64,000 nt of DNA from Stentor coeruleus. Taxonomy: Eukaryota; Ciliophora; Heterotrichea; Heterotrichida; Stentoridae. Location of the stretch: contig MPUH01000294.1 in the NCBI GenBank assembly GCA_001970955.1, forward strand, positions 1-64,000. Direction: 5' to 3'. Position 1 is the stretch's first letter. Each line of letters opens with the position of its first letter. The notes under the pieces were generated by a model. It ran no database searches. It was not told where the DNA came from and worked only from the letters and a program-made list of their open reading frames with translations. Both the position numbers and the translations under genes were made by a program. This document shows, piece after piece, positions 12,832 to 22,491 of the stretch.

Positions 12832-14234
12832 AATTAATTATAATTCTTTTGATTTTTAATAATAAAATGATAAATGATGTTGATATTACTTGGACAAGTA
12901 GATGTATTACTAAAAGTTTGTGAGAAAATATAAGTAAAATTGAGATATTGATGTAAAAATTTTATTTAGAATATGTTATGAACTATAATGAGGGAAATTA
13001 TGTTTATAAGATTAGAAATTCAAGTATAAATTTTTGTATTTATTTAAGAATGGATTTTATTGGATATTTGAATGTTTTTAGGAATTCTTATTGATTGTAT
13101 ACTTAGGGTTATTGAAAAAATAGTAAGATAATAGTTTAATTTATGTAATAAGTCGCTATTATTTTGTAACTTTTTTATGTAGATTTAAGTTAATAATAAA
13201 ATTCTACTTAGGAATAGAAAAAACTTGTAAATTTAATAAATACTACTTATCCATATAGGAAATTAAAGAACTTTAAAATTATGTTATTTTCGATCTAGAT
13301 ATTATTGATTTAAATAAAATTGCAACAACTCCAAGTGATTTACAAAATTAAAAATGGGAAATTAGAATATGTGTTTGCAGCATTGTAGTCAAATTTGAAT
13401 TAACACTAATAAACATCGTAAAAAATAAAAAAAAAAACTCTAAATTATACTATCAAAAAAGTATGCTAATTGATTTTCTCTAAAAATATTAATGTTATAA
13501 ATGGTAGCTTATTATAAGCAATATTTGAATAATTTTTTCATATGGAAAGTTTTACAAGGATGCTTCAAGTATGAAGTTATTAAATATTTGAAGGATACTT
13601 AAACTGTTGCATATAGTAAAATAACTTTAGATATTAGTTATTATTTATTCAAGAAATAAAAGAAATGTAAACTAATTTTAATTAGTATTGCACATTGATA
13701 TTATCACAATTTTTCGTTATGTGCTGACTAAAAATATTTTTCAGTAATCTTTCATATTGACATAGTTGCTTATCAGTGTAGTCATTGTAGTAATCTATAC
13801 TGCTTTATTATTAGAGATGATATTATCGATTTTTATTGGATTTAACTTATAAATAATAATTTCCCAGCAAAAAAAACCAAAAATAATTTGAATAAGTATC
13901 TCTTTACTGAAAAATCGAAATTATAAACTGCTTAAGCTTTACTCATAAAATATCAGAATGGTATAACAATCGAAAATTTTAAAAGTCATCTCTGAAAGAA
14001 AAAAAAAATTTTTTTTCAGTATCAAAAAATATCAATCATTAAGAAAAATAAAGACTACTTTTAATCAATTCTAGTTTTTTTTTAAAATGAAATCTATGAT
14101 TATCAGGATATCAAAACATCTAAAATACATTAGAATAATTTATGAAGAAGTCCTTAATGCATAGATAAACACTGAGATTTTATTGATTTTTTAGAAAATG
14201 TCAATATAAAAAATGAAACAAGAAATTTTTAATT
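12832..14234. other. 1.4-kb AT-rich spacer, no gene seen
   Basis: The left part (to about 13,150) is G/T/A with very little C, as in other 3' flanks here. An A-run/T-run palindrome sits at about 13,999-14,017. No coding or RNA gene is recognised. Confidence 0.6.
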
Positions 14235-15491
14235 TTAAAAATTGTCTAATAACCTAACAACTAATCCTGACCTGGGTTTTGGTTCAAACCAAGTTGACTT
14301 TGGTGGCATAATAAGCCCTGAATCAGAAACATCAATAATATCTTGCACTGACACAGGTCTCAAAACAAATCCAACTGCAAATCCTTCATTACATTTTTTG
14401 ACAATCTCTTTAGAACCTCTAATACCCCCAATAAACTCAATATTTTCACTCTTACTAATATCTTCAATACCAAGTAAAGGTTTTAAACAATACTTTGTCA
14501 AAATATATGAGTCAATATTTTCTAATAAATCTTGATTTTTATCATTACCAACCCATCTAAGACCTATCCATTTACCTTCAATATACATAGCAAAAGTATT
14601 TTTTTCTTTTAAAACAGGCTGGTCTAGTGTAAAAATGCAAAAATTTTCCTCAAGGGATTTTATAAAACTTTTACTAGTTACTCCAGATGGAAATTGCTTT
14701 ATAACACGGTTATACTCCATTACCTGAAGTTGGTTATCAGGAAAAAGCAAACTCAAAAAATACTCAGAATCTCCTGGAATCCCATTTTTTCTTCGTAATT
14801 TTCCTAATCTTGCTGATGCTTCAGTTCGATGATGCCCATCTGCAACATATGAAAAAGGAACTTTAGCGAATTCTTCTATAACAGCTTTTGTGTAATTTTG
14901 TGAGGATTTCCATATACAATGCTCACTATTATCATTGTCTAAATACGTTATAAAAGGTTTATTGCTTGTTATTTGAGAAATCAGATTACTAATGTTTTTA
15001 TTGTGCTTGTATAAAAACATTACTGGCTCAGTGTTTGCATTTTGAGCTTGAATTAGGGAAAATCTATCTTGGACTTTTACTTCTCTTGTTAACTCATGGG
15101 TTTTTATGATTTTTGATTCGTAGTCTGATACTGAACTACCACAAAGAACTCCATATTGTATATGAGATTCTTTTCTGATTGAATAGATATAAATACGAGA
15201 TTCTGTATCAGGTAAAAGCCAATTATTATTTATAAACTTGCTTAAATTGGATTTTCCTTTAGAGTAAATTTGCTTATCATATGATCCTACCTGACTTTCT
15301 ATATCAATTTCTGGCTTTGTACAATGCAAAAAACTATACTCATTACCTTTCGCGAAATTTTTAGCTTCACTACTATTTATCACATCATATAATGGGCTGG
15401 CAATAAGCTTCACCAAATCTTCTCTAGGACTAAAACCTACAAATGGGCATATAGAAATTCTTCTTAAAGCTTTATATGAAAGTCCAATCAT
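14235..15491 (-). CDS. DUF1015 family protein
   Basis: A 418-residue protein of the DUF1015 family (PF06245), which is mainly bacterial and archaeal with scattered protist members. Diagnostic features: an N-terminal ICPFVGF segment, SPLYDVI, HELTREVKVQDR near the middle, and YVADGHHRTEAS, the signature DGHHR box. Length is typical of the family (about 400-430), so it appears complete. There is no intron, signal peptide or membrane segment, and the stop is TAA. Function is not established; some relatives have been linked to ParB/sulfiredoxin-like nucleotide-binding folds, but I would not assign a substrate. It sits alone in the gene-poor subtelomere between Myb-3 and a small CaaX protein. Confidence 0.88.
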   Translation of the reverse strand: MIGLSYKALRRISICPFVGFSPREDLVKLIASPLYDVINSSEAKNFAKGNEYSFLHCTKPEIDIESQVGSYDKQIYSKGKSNLSKFINNNWLLPDTESRIYIYSIRKESHIQYGVLCGSSVSDYESKIIKTHELTREVKVQDRFSLIQAQNANTEPVMFLYKHNKNISNLISQITSNKPFITYLDNDNSEHCIWKSSQNYTKAVIEEFAKVPFSYVADGHHRTEASARLGKLRRKNGIPGDSEYFLSLLFPDNQLQVMEYNRVIKQFPSGVTSKSFIKSLEENFCIFTLDQPVLKEKNTFAMYIEGKWIGLRWVGNDKNQDLLENIDSYILTKYCLKPLLGIEDISKSENIEFIGGIRGSKEIVKKCNEGFAVGFVLRPVSVQDIIDVSDSGLIMPPKSTWFEPKPRSGLVVRLLDNF

Positions 15492-15918
15492 ATTTTTATT
15501 TACTTAGTAATTCCCTTATTAAATCCAAATTATTATTCCTAAAAAATATTCTAATTAAATCATTCTAATATTTCTTATTGATTTCTTATATACTAAAAAA
15601 ACTTGTAAAATTTTAAGTTTTTCTACTCAAATATTGATTTTCAACAAAAAATTCCACAATAAACTGTAAAACATAATTAAAAGTTTTTAATGGAGGCTTT
15701 TCGAAAATGATTAAGTCTTATGGCTTATTTTTTATACAAATTAAACCATGCGGCGAATGAAAAGATGATTTCCACCACCTGAAGAAATAGAAAACTGAAA
15801 AAAGATTTGTTTGTATGTGAAATGTTGAAGGAATTTCAGTGTGGGTAGGATTCTTAGGGAAATACTAGGGGTAATTTTATTTTTAATCATTATTTTATCT
15901 ATAAGTCTATAGGGAAAA
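15492..15918. other. Spacer containing a TGA-interrupted open frame
   Basis: From ATG at 15748 to TAG at 15912 (plus strand) there is a 54-codon frame with no TAA or TAG but three in-frame TGA codons. Read as Trp they give KRWFPPPEEIENWKK... and a hydrophobic C-terminal half. Under the standard code used elsewhere in the window this is not a gene. It may be a relic or chance. Confidence 0.35.
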
Positions 15919-16152
15919 TTAAGATATTAAGCAGACACAATGATTCCTTGTTATATCTTCGTTTATTGTAGCATCAGAACTTGAAATATAACTTCTGTAT
16001 CCATTGTTATTTGAGCCAATTATCGATACTTCTTGAATAGAAGGTGAAAGCATAGACGCTTCATTGTTGTTAGTGTTTGTTATTGTTATGATGCTCTGGG
16101 TCGATGACTCAGATTCAATGTCTAGGAAAACCTTTTTACGCTGAGTAAGCAT
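15919..16152 (-). CDS. Small protein with C-terminal CaaX box
   Basis: A 77-residue polar, Ser/Thr/Asn-rich protein ending CVCLIS. The final four residues CLIS form a CaaX box predicted to be farnesylated (Ser in the X position). The Cys two residues upstream could be palmitoylated. That would place the protein on membranes. No catalytic domain is visible and I do not recognise the family. It starts at ATG (MLTQRKKVF) after a short leader and ends TAA. A chance 77-codon frame is possible in such AT-rich DNA, but codon content resembles neighbouring genes and the CaaX ending is specific. Confidence 0.6.
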   Translation of the reverse strand: MLTQRKKVFLDIESESSTQSIITITNTNNNEASMLSPSIQEVSIIGSNNNGYRSYISSSDATINEDITRNHCVCLIS

Positions 16153-16281
16153 TTAATGTATTATATGCAATATGGATTTACATTTTTCATTTGTGCCATT
16201 ACAAGATATGAAAACTTGATAAGTTAAATATTAAAATAAGAAAGTAGACTAGAGTTTATAAATTTATGTTGATAAAATTTA

Positions 16282-17208
16282 CTATGATTTTTGAGATGAG
16301 AAATCAAAATAAGGTAAAGTCATGCTGTTTGCAAATTTTGATAATATCTCCTGTGATTTCTCAGAACTGCAAATCAAACTTTTATAAAAACTTTGTATCT
16401 CATCTACCATATCTTCAGGCTCCTTTGATTTTTTTTGATTTTTTTGTAATATTTTATCACTTTTGTCTTTTTTTAAAAACACTCTAAATATATTTCCATC
16501 TGTCTTTACAGAATTCTGATTTTTATTTGATTCAAGAGTATTCGAGATATTATAATTCTGATTTTTTACTGTTTCTGTAAAGTGCATATTTTGAGAATTT
16601 ACTACAAACTCATTTTCATCTTTTTTGATAATGTGCGCATAATTTGAATGCACAAATTCTTCGTTTAGTTCATTGGTATTGTTAATAAATAAATTTTCTT
16701 CTTCATCAACTTCATATATTTCTTGGGATTCATCATTACTTTCATTAGTTTCAGGTCTCTTAACTAAAATATCTCTAATGTTTTTGATATTTAAAAGAAA
16801 CTTTAAGCTGCCTTTAAGTTTATATTCTTCTGGGATACTTTTATTGTACTTTCTAAGGTTTATACGGACTATGCTGTAAAAGCGATTTTTAATTGAATTT
16901 CCACATCTCCTATGCAGAAATTTCGATATTTTACACCACTTGTTTCCAAATATACTATACTTATCAAAAAGTATATCATCCTCCTCCTTTGTCCAAATAT
17001 TTTTGACTATAGCTGGATCAACATTATTAACCCACCTATCTCTACATTGTTTAGGTGAACGATTTAGAATCCCGTATTTATTTGACATTTCATTACTTAT
17101 TCTCGTCCATCTATTGCATCCGATTGTATTTATGAGGTCTATCAAAGCCAAATCTTCCTATTTAGAAAATACCTGTAACGTCCATACTTTGCCTGTTTTA
17201 ATTTCCAT
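16282..17208 (-). CDS. Two-repeat Myb DNA-binding protein (Myb-4)
   Basis: Minus strand. Exon 1 is 17208-17173 (12 codons, MEIKTGKVWTLQ), intron 17172-17158 is gtattttctaaatag, and exon 2 is 17157-16282, for 303 residues. Repeat one: EDLALIDL..., CNRWTRI, SPKQCRDRWVNNV. Repeat two: IWTKEEDD, GNKWCKI, NRFYSIVRINLRKYNK. The shared post-repeat motif reads FLLNIKNIRDILVKRP. The C-terminal third is acidic and Asn-rich, possibly an activation region, and is longer than in the three plus-strand paralogues. Stop TAG. Same exon 1 length and intron position as Myb-1 to Myb-3. Predicted transcription factor of unknown target. Confidence 0.87.
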
Positions 17209-18903
17209 TTATAACTAAAAAATATGTTAGTTTATGAAATTATCACAAAAATATTGTGTTTTTTATAGTATAAAGAATACGATATGATTAACTTATAGTT
17301 GAATGATATAAATTATAATTTTCTTGAATAAATCAAATTCTTCTTGTAGGATTAATTAAAATATCTTTATGATAAAAAAATTGTATCAAATCTTCAAAGA
17401 AAGTTTTCTTATACTAGCATTGTTTTTATATTGTTATAGTTAATTTTGTATTTAATCTTTGATCTTGTCTTGCTAGAAATTAAATTAAGTTGATTACCTT
17501 TTATCGGTTTCACCCTTTTAGAAAAAATTTAGTTTTTGAGTAAAAAGAAAAGACTCCTTAGAAAAAATAATAGAGAGCATGCAATTTTTTTGTTTTTTAC
17601 AATCTTTTTATGAATTGTTTTACATTAGGTCTTGATTTTTTTTCTAAAATTTACTTTATCTTAAAAATTTCTATGCTGACATACCTTAATTTTTAACTAC
17701 TACTGCTATGCCAAGCCGCTTTAGGTAAAACAAATTCGCAAACCTTAATCTAGCAACATTTTACAGTTCCTCAAATTGATTTGGATAATTTTTCATTAGT
17801 GTAAAAACTTTAACTTTATCCTATTCAACTGAGAAAATTGGTTACATTTTCCATTATCTACTTTTTAGGAAATTTTATTCATAAAACTATCGATTTCACC
17901 TTTGTCATCATATCTTTATTATCACAGCACTTTATTATTTATCCATTCACACAGCAGTTCAGAATTTCACTCCAAAAAATAATCATTTTCTAGAAAATTA
18001 TTAGTTTCTTTAAAATTTCAAATTTTTCCCTATATTCTTAACACCTTCTCTAAAATTCTTATCTAAAATCTTTCATGAACAACCAGACCCAGAAAAAAAA
18101 ATTACCCTTTACACTTAGAATTTTAGCATATCAGAAAAAAATATGAATCTTAATAAGCTCATAAACTAATATGGTGATGAGACTGATCTTAAGATCCTTT
18201 AGCAAGCTGGAAAAAAGATCAGACCAACCTTTACAAGTAACTTTTATATAGAAATCTCCAATGATTACTTCAGTTTATAAATATACCAATCGAACTTTCC
18301 CTAAAATGATCCCAAGATTGGTCAGATTTCAATGGAGCGATCTTGTGATATACAGCGAGATCTTCTTTGTCGGTCTTATGGTTTATATTCACTTTATTGA
18401 CCCTTAATAAATAAAATCAAGTTTATAATAAGTTTTAAACAAGGGTAATAAATATAAGCAAATTTTTTCCTAAGCAAATATTATAAAGTTTAAAAAACCA
18501 AAGCTAGTCTTAAAAACTCTGTGAATTGAATCCCAATATCATAGCAGCCAAACAATAAAATCATCAAATAAACAAAAAAAATAAACATCTGAATTTAATA
18601 CAAAGTAAATTTTCCTTTACATAAAATTTATATTTTTCATAATAAATACGCTATTTCCATCTAAAATTCTTACAACTTTTTCTCTAAAATCTTATAAATA
18701 TTCTCTCTACAGCATCTTTTATACATCAAAACCAAAAAAAAAAATTTTCCCTATCCTAAAACTCACTACATAATCTTAAAAAACTACCCATCCCATTTAA
18801 TAAATCCTATTTATCATATCTTTATAATTTCTTCTCATAAACTTACACAATAATAATACAAATTTCCAAAAAGCAAAATTTTGTCTTGAATAATAATATT
18901 TAA
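17209..18903. other. 1.7-kb spacer with a TAA/TAG-interrupted frame
   Basis: Most is featureless A/T. At 18143-18400 an ATG-to-TGA frame of 86 codons has four in-frame TAA/TAG codons. Read as Gln, as in many other ciliates, it gives a protein-like text (GDETDLKIL..., KIGQISMERSCDIQRD). It is less AT-biased than its surroundings. The last 450 nt before 18904 are strongly C-rich and G-poor, the usual 5' flank here. Confidence 0.4.
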
Positions 18904-19557
18904 ATGGGAAATTTTTGTGCTCGTAGCGAAACTGAAGACCCAAACACAATAGCACGTGCTATTATAGGAGAGGACTACAAAGAATTTCCTGACAAAATGG
19001 CTGGAAATGGGGTAAAAGCCACCCCAGCTTGGCAAGCGACTATAACCAGAGCTCAATTGAATCAAAAAAGAGACGAGTTTTGGCGTTCAAGAACCGAAGG
19101 TAAACGTCGTGTATGGATCGCCATAAAAGCAGCAGTTGAAGCTGACCCTGCAACAGCTTTATCCATACTCCAAAACACGAAAATTACAATGAAAATTGGA
19201 AATCTAACAGTTCTTGAAGATGATGAAGGGAATATTTATAGCATTCCTATTTACATGATAAACAATCCAATAAGCTTTCATAAAGAAAAAAAACATAAAG
19301 GAAGACAAGTTAATGATGAACAATCAAGTATAAAAGTACGTTTGAGAAGAGCTGGTAAAAGTGATGATGATGAATTGGAAATAATGAATACAGCTAAAGT
19401 TGAAGAATTGAGGAAATTGTTTGCTGATAAAATCAAAATATTGCCGAGTCAAGTTAGACTGTTTTATGATGGGAAAGAAATGAAAGACCATTGTGTGCTT
19501 TCAGCGCTTTATATTGAGGATGGTGTTGTTATACAGGCGTTTTTGAAAAGTTTATAA
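18904..19557 (+). CDS. Ubiquitin domain-containing protein, UBTD1/2-like
   Basis: 217 residues. The N-terminal DC-UbP/UBTD region (about 20-125) has PAWQATITRAQLNQKRDEFW, then W.AIKAAVEAD, AxxILQNTKITMKIGNLTV and YSIPIYMINNPISF, a close match to the UBTD family. A ubiquitin-like fold follows (about 140-216: IKVRLRRAGK... LRKLFADKIKI... VRLFYDGKEM). UBTD proteins bind E2 and deubiquitinating enzymes and modulate ubiquitin transfer. The N-terminus MGNFCARS offers Gly2 for N-myristoylation and Cys5 for palmitoylation, as in animal UBTDs, suggesting a membrane-attached form. Single exon, TAA stop. Confidence 0.9.
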   Translation: MGNFCARSETEDPNTIARAIIGEDYKEFPDKMAGNGVKATPAWQATITRAQLNQKRDEFWRSRTEGKRRVWIAIKAAVEADPATALSILQNTKITMKIGNLTVLEDDEGNIYSIPIYMINNPISFHKEKKHKGRQVNDEQSSIKVRLRRAGKSDDDELEIMNTAKVEELRKLFADKIKILPSQVRLFYDGKEMKDHCVLSALYIEDGVVIQAFLKSL

Positions 19558-19685
19558 GTCATATAATTCTTTTTAGTAATGAATATTGGAATATGTTTGA
19601 TTGTGAAGGAGTTTTGGTAAATATACATGTTTTTTTTTTATGTATAGATGAGTGCTTAAAGCATGTTTATTTAGAAAATTATAAA

Positions 19686-20390
19686 TTAAAGTACCTTTTT
19701 TAAATAAGGTGGGGTATCTGAACTTCCTAGGGTATCAAGTTCTTCAAGTTGTAGAAGTTTGTTCCAGATTTCGATTTTAGTTATTTCGTTGTCTAGTTTT
19801 TCATTATCTTTTGTCATTTTTACAAGAAGTTTATTCATGTTAATCCTGACGAGTGGTCTTACTGTAAGCGGTTTAGGACTTCTAGGTCTTGACAAAGCGC
19901 TTCCATATATTCTTAAAGTTGGTTTGCCTTTTAAAATTTTACAAGCCCTAGGTGAAGCAATTCTTAATGGGGTGCGCTTTCTACTAGTATTTCTTTTACT
20001 ACTATGATAATTGCTTGATGCTCTTGATTTTGAGTTAATATTACTAGCATATCTTTCTTCTTTTTTAGGCATGCCAACCTCTTCTAAAATATGCAAATTT
20101 GAAAATGCCATCCTTTTAGGAGAATCTATCGATTCTCCCCAACACATAATTTTGACAACAGTTTTACCAAAATTGTTCATTGGGATATCTTTAGCTTTAT
20201 AATGTATTTCATTGTTTATTGCATCTTCTATTGTCCTGTATACATATAAATAAGGTGAAGGATTTGAAATATCTTGATCTAAAGTTAATCCTGGGGATAA
20301 TTCTATTGATGGGTTCATATAACAATAAGGTTTGGATTTTATAACAACACAAAGTTTATAAAAGAACTTTTGCTTTAAAAACTCAACCAT
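19686..20390 (-). CDS. Unknown protein with basic Ser/Arg region
   Basis: I start it at the ATG at 20390 (MVEFLKQKFFYKLCVVIK), giving 234 residues. The frame stays open about 50 nt further upstream, but only through a non-ATG codon. The N-terminal half looks folded (PSIELSPGLTL, YLYVYRTIEDAI, VKIMCWGES). The middle is basic and Ser/Arg-rich (SKRNTSRKRTPLR, SRPRSPKPL), then a charged, probably helical C-terminus. No known family recognised. The stop TAA lies 129 nt from the UBTD stop, so the two genes converge. Confidence 0.7.
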   Translation of the reverse strand: MVEFLKQKFFYKLCVVIKSKPYCYMNPSIELSPGLTLDQDISNPSPYLYVYRTIEDAINNEIHYKAKDIPMNNFGKTVVKIMCWGESIDSPKRMAFSNLHILEEVGMPKKEERYASNINSKSRASSNYHSSKRNTSRKRTPLRIASPRACKILKGKPTLRIYGSALSRPRSPKPLTVRPLVRINMNKLLVKMTKDNEKLDNEITKIEIWNKLLQLEELDTLGSSDTPPYLKKVL

Positions 20391-20582
20391 TTTAATTATT
20401 AAAGAATTTTGGATCTGTCCTGTACAGATCGACGCACGCAAAAAATATTAAATTATTCCTTCCAACTTAACCATCATTACGCAAATTAAAATAAAATCTT
20501 ATCAAACTCAAAGGATCTTAAAAAAACTCTTAAAATTCATCTCACAAAACCAATAATTTTCCTAAAAACTAATTATAATTCC

Positions 20583-21812
20583 TTAACTAAAAACTAAAAG
20601 ATAAGCCAAACCAGTAATCATAATATACTCCGAAGCCGATGCTGTAATTTTATCATTAGGTTGCTTAGCTGGGGCAAGTTTAATATTCAAATTATCAGCA
20701 TCAAAAATTGCATAATAAACATGCAAAAAACTAGCTCCAAACCACCAACAAGTATCACTATTTTTATATATAAGCAAAGTACAAGTCGACCCATCCTCTC
20801 TCCACAAATTGCTTCCAGAAACATCAATTTTAACATCATCATACATAAAACTCAATGTATAAAAGTTCTGAACATCTTGACAAAGTGCATAAATAAACCC
20901 ATCATCATTATATTTATATGATATTTTCGCATTATCCAAAGCATCTTCAATCTTTGAAAAGCCTTCAGTATTTGCTTGTATATAATTTATGCTAGAAATC
21001 CCTACAATAAAATTTTCAGCTAGCTTGTTACTTCCTAAATAAACTGAATCAAGTTGAACTTTCCATTCTTCATAAGGTGAAATAACTGGTAATGTAACAA
21101 GAATCTTATTTGTTGTTGAATATGTACTTAGACTATATGTTCCTATTTGAAGTACAGATGAAAAATCTCCATATGAATCATAGGTTGTTAAATATCCTAA
21201 ATCAGCTAAGTAAAGAGAAAAAACTTTTTGTGTTATATGCCCAGAATCTTTTAGATCGTCTAAAAGGGTGTTGTATGAGTAATCTGAATTTTTTAAACCC
21301 ATTGCTAAAATACCTGAGTATACTGCGTTGCTGAAACCAGTTATTGATGATGCTACTATTAAAGATGAATTTGTTGATACTGAAGTTGTATCGCCAATAG
21401 ACAATTTATCTTCATAATAATATCCAGTCACTTTAGATCCACTTAAATACTAAATAAAATATACAGTATAAGTTATCATTTCAGATGATTTCTTTTGACC
21501 TGAGGTTGATTCAGACTCTTTAAAACTGATACCTAGTCCTGTACAGGTTGTACAATCTTCCCCAATAACCCAACTTATCTAAATAAATTATACAGCTGTT
21601 CCAGTACTAACTCTTAAATATACTGTTTGTGGTGGGGTGCCTAAGCTTATTTTTGCAGTATAATAAAACTATATAAGAATCACATTGCTATGATTTATAA
21701 GGTCAGATTGGCTAAGAGAACGAGAATTATCTTTTGGCTTAGTCTCAGTAACTTTGTATAAAGGTAAAGTTATCTGAGCTACTGCGAGAGATAAAATTAG
21801 AAAGGATTTCAT
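20583..21812 (-). CDS. Pepsin-like aspartic protease homologue lacking catalytic Asp residues
   Basis: Four exons: 21812-21684, 21668-21594, 21578-21465, 21449-20583, with introns gtgattcttatatag, gtataatttatttag and gtatattttatttag, all phase 0. The product has 394 residues with a signal peptide (MKSFLILSLAVAQ). The first lobe reads YYTAKISLGTPPQTVYLRV then STGTA, where active pepsins have DTGS; Ser64 replaces the catalytic Asp. In the second lobe ISSIN sits where DTGTS is expected, before YIQANTEGFSKIEDAL. Lobe framework segments (GILAMGL, FSLYL, SPYEEW) remain. The C-terminus is hydrophobic (YIMITGLAYLLVFS), perhaps a membrane or GPI anchor. Predicted secretory-pathway, catalytically inactive homologue. 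Confidence 0.85.
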
Positions 21813-22491
21813 ATTATTATTTAGGAAATTTTGGAAGAAATAAATTATGGTTTATGGATTTATTGACTAGAGATAATGATAAAGGTATAATTATTGTATT
21901 TTAAGTCTGGTAAAGTGTTTGTAAAGAAATTGATTTAAATAATATATGCTGATAAAATATGGATGCTTTATAAATATATTACATTTTTTTTACTATATAA
22001 AAATTAGGTTTTATGATTTTTGTTGGATTTAATTTTGAAAAGAAATAATTATGATACAGTTTAATTAAGTGCGGTTTTATAAATTTTTCATATTATAAGC
22101 TAAGAAATTATATGTAATGGTGGAATAAAATTTAATTATTATGATTGTGCTATCATTAAAGCATATAAATTTATTAGATAATGTGATTAAATTATAGAGA
22201 AAACACAATTAGATATAAATTAGCTGGGCTAATAGCATTAAAATATTTGAGAATAATTCTTAAGAGTTTAAAAAAATATTCTAAAAGTAATATTATTAAA
22301 GTAATATTATTAAAAAAAAGTAGTATGAAGCTATAATTTGTAATAAAATGCTTTAAATTGCAAAAGCCTACTATTTCATTAAAAACATATTTGTAATAAA
22401 ATGCTTTAAATTGCAAAAGCCTACCATTTCATTAAAAATCTATTTATAAACTCTTCATCAAAAAAAAAAATAATCATAATCATTACCTATC
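21813..22491. other. Spacer with a short tandem duplication
   Basis: No gene is supported; an open frame at 22192-22416 (minus) is low-complexity and largely overlaps the duplication listed separately. Confidence 0.6.
22337..22441. repeat. Tandem duplication, 53-nt period
   Basis: Two adjacent copies of about 52 nt, beginning tttgtaataaaatgctttaa and ending near tttcattaaaaa, differ at only one or two positions (ctactatttc versus ctaccatttc). The start-to-start distance is 53 nt. The near identity implies recent origin. Confidence 0.8.

Noticed and set aside
22192-22416. 74-codon minus-strand frame
   Set aside because: It runs through the 53-nt tandem duplication and consists of repeated low-complexity Phe/Ile/Leu residues.
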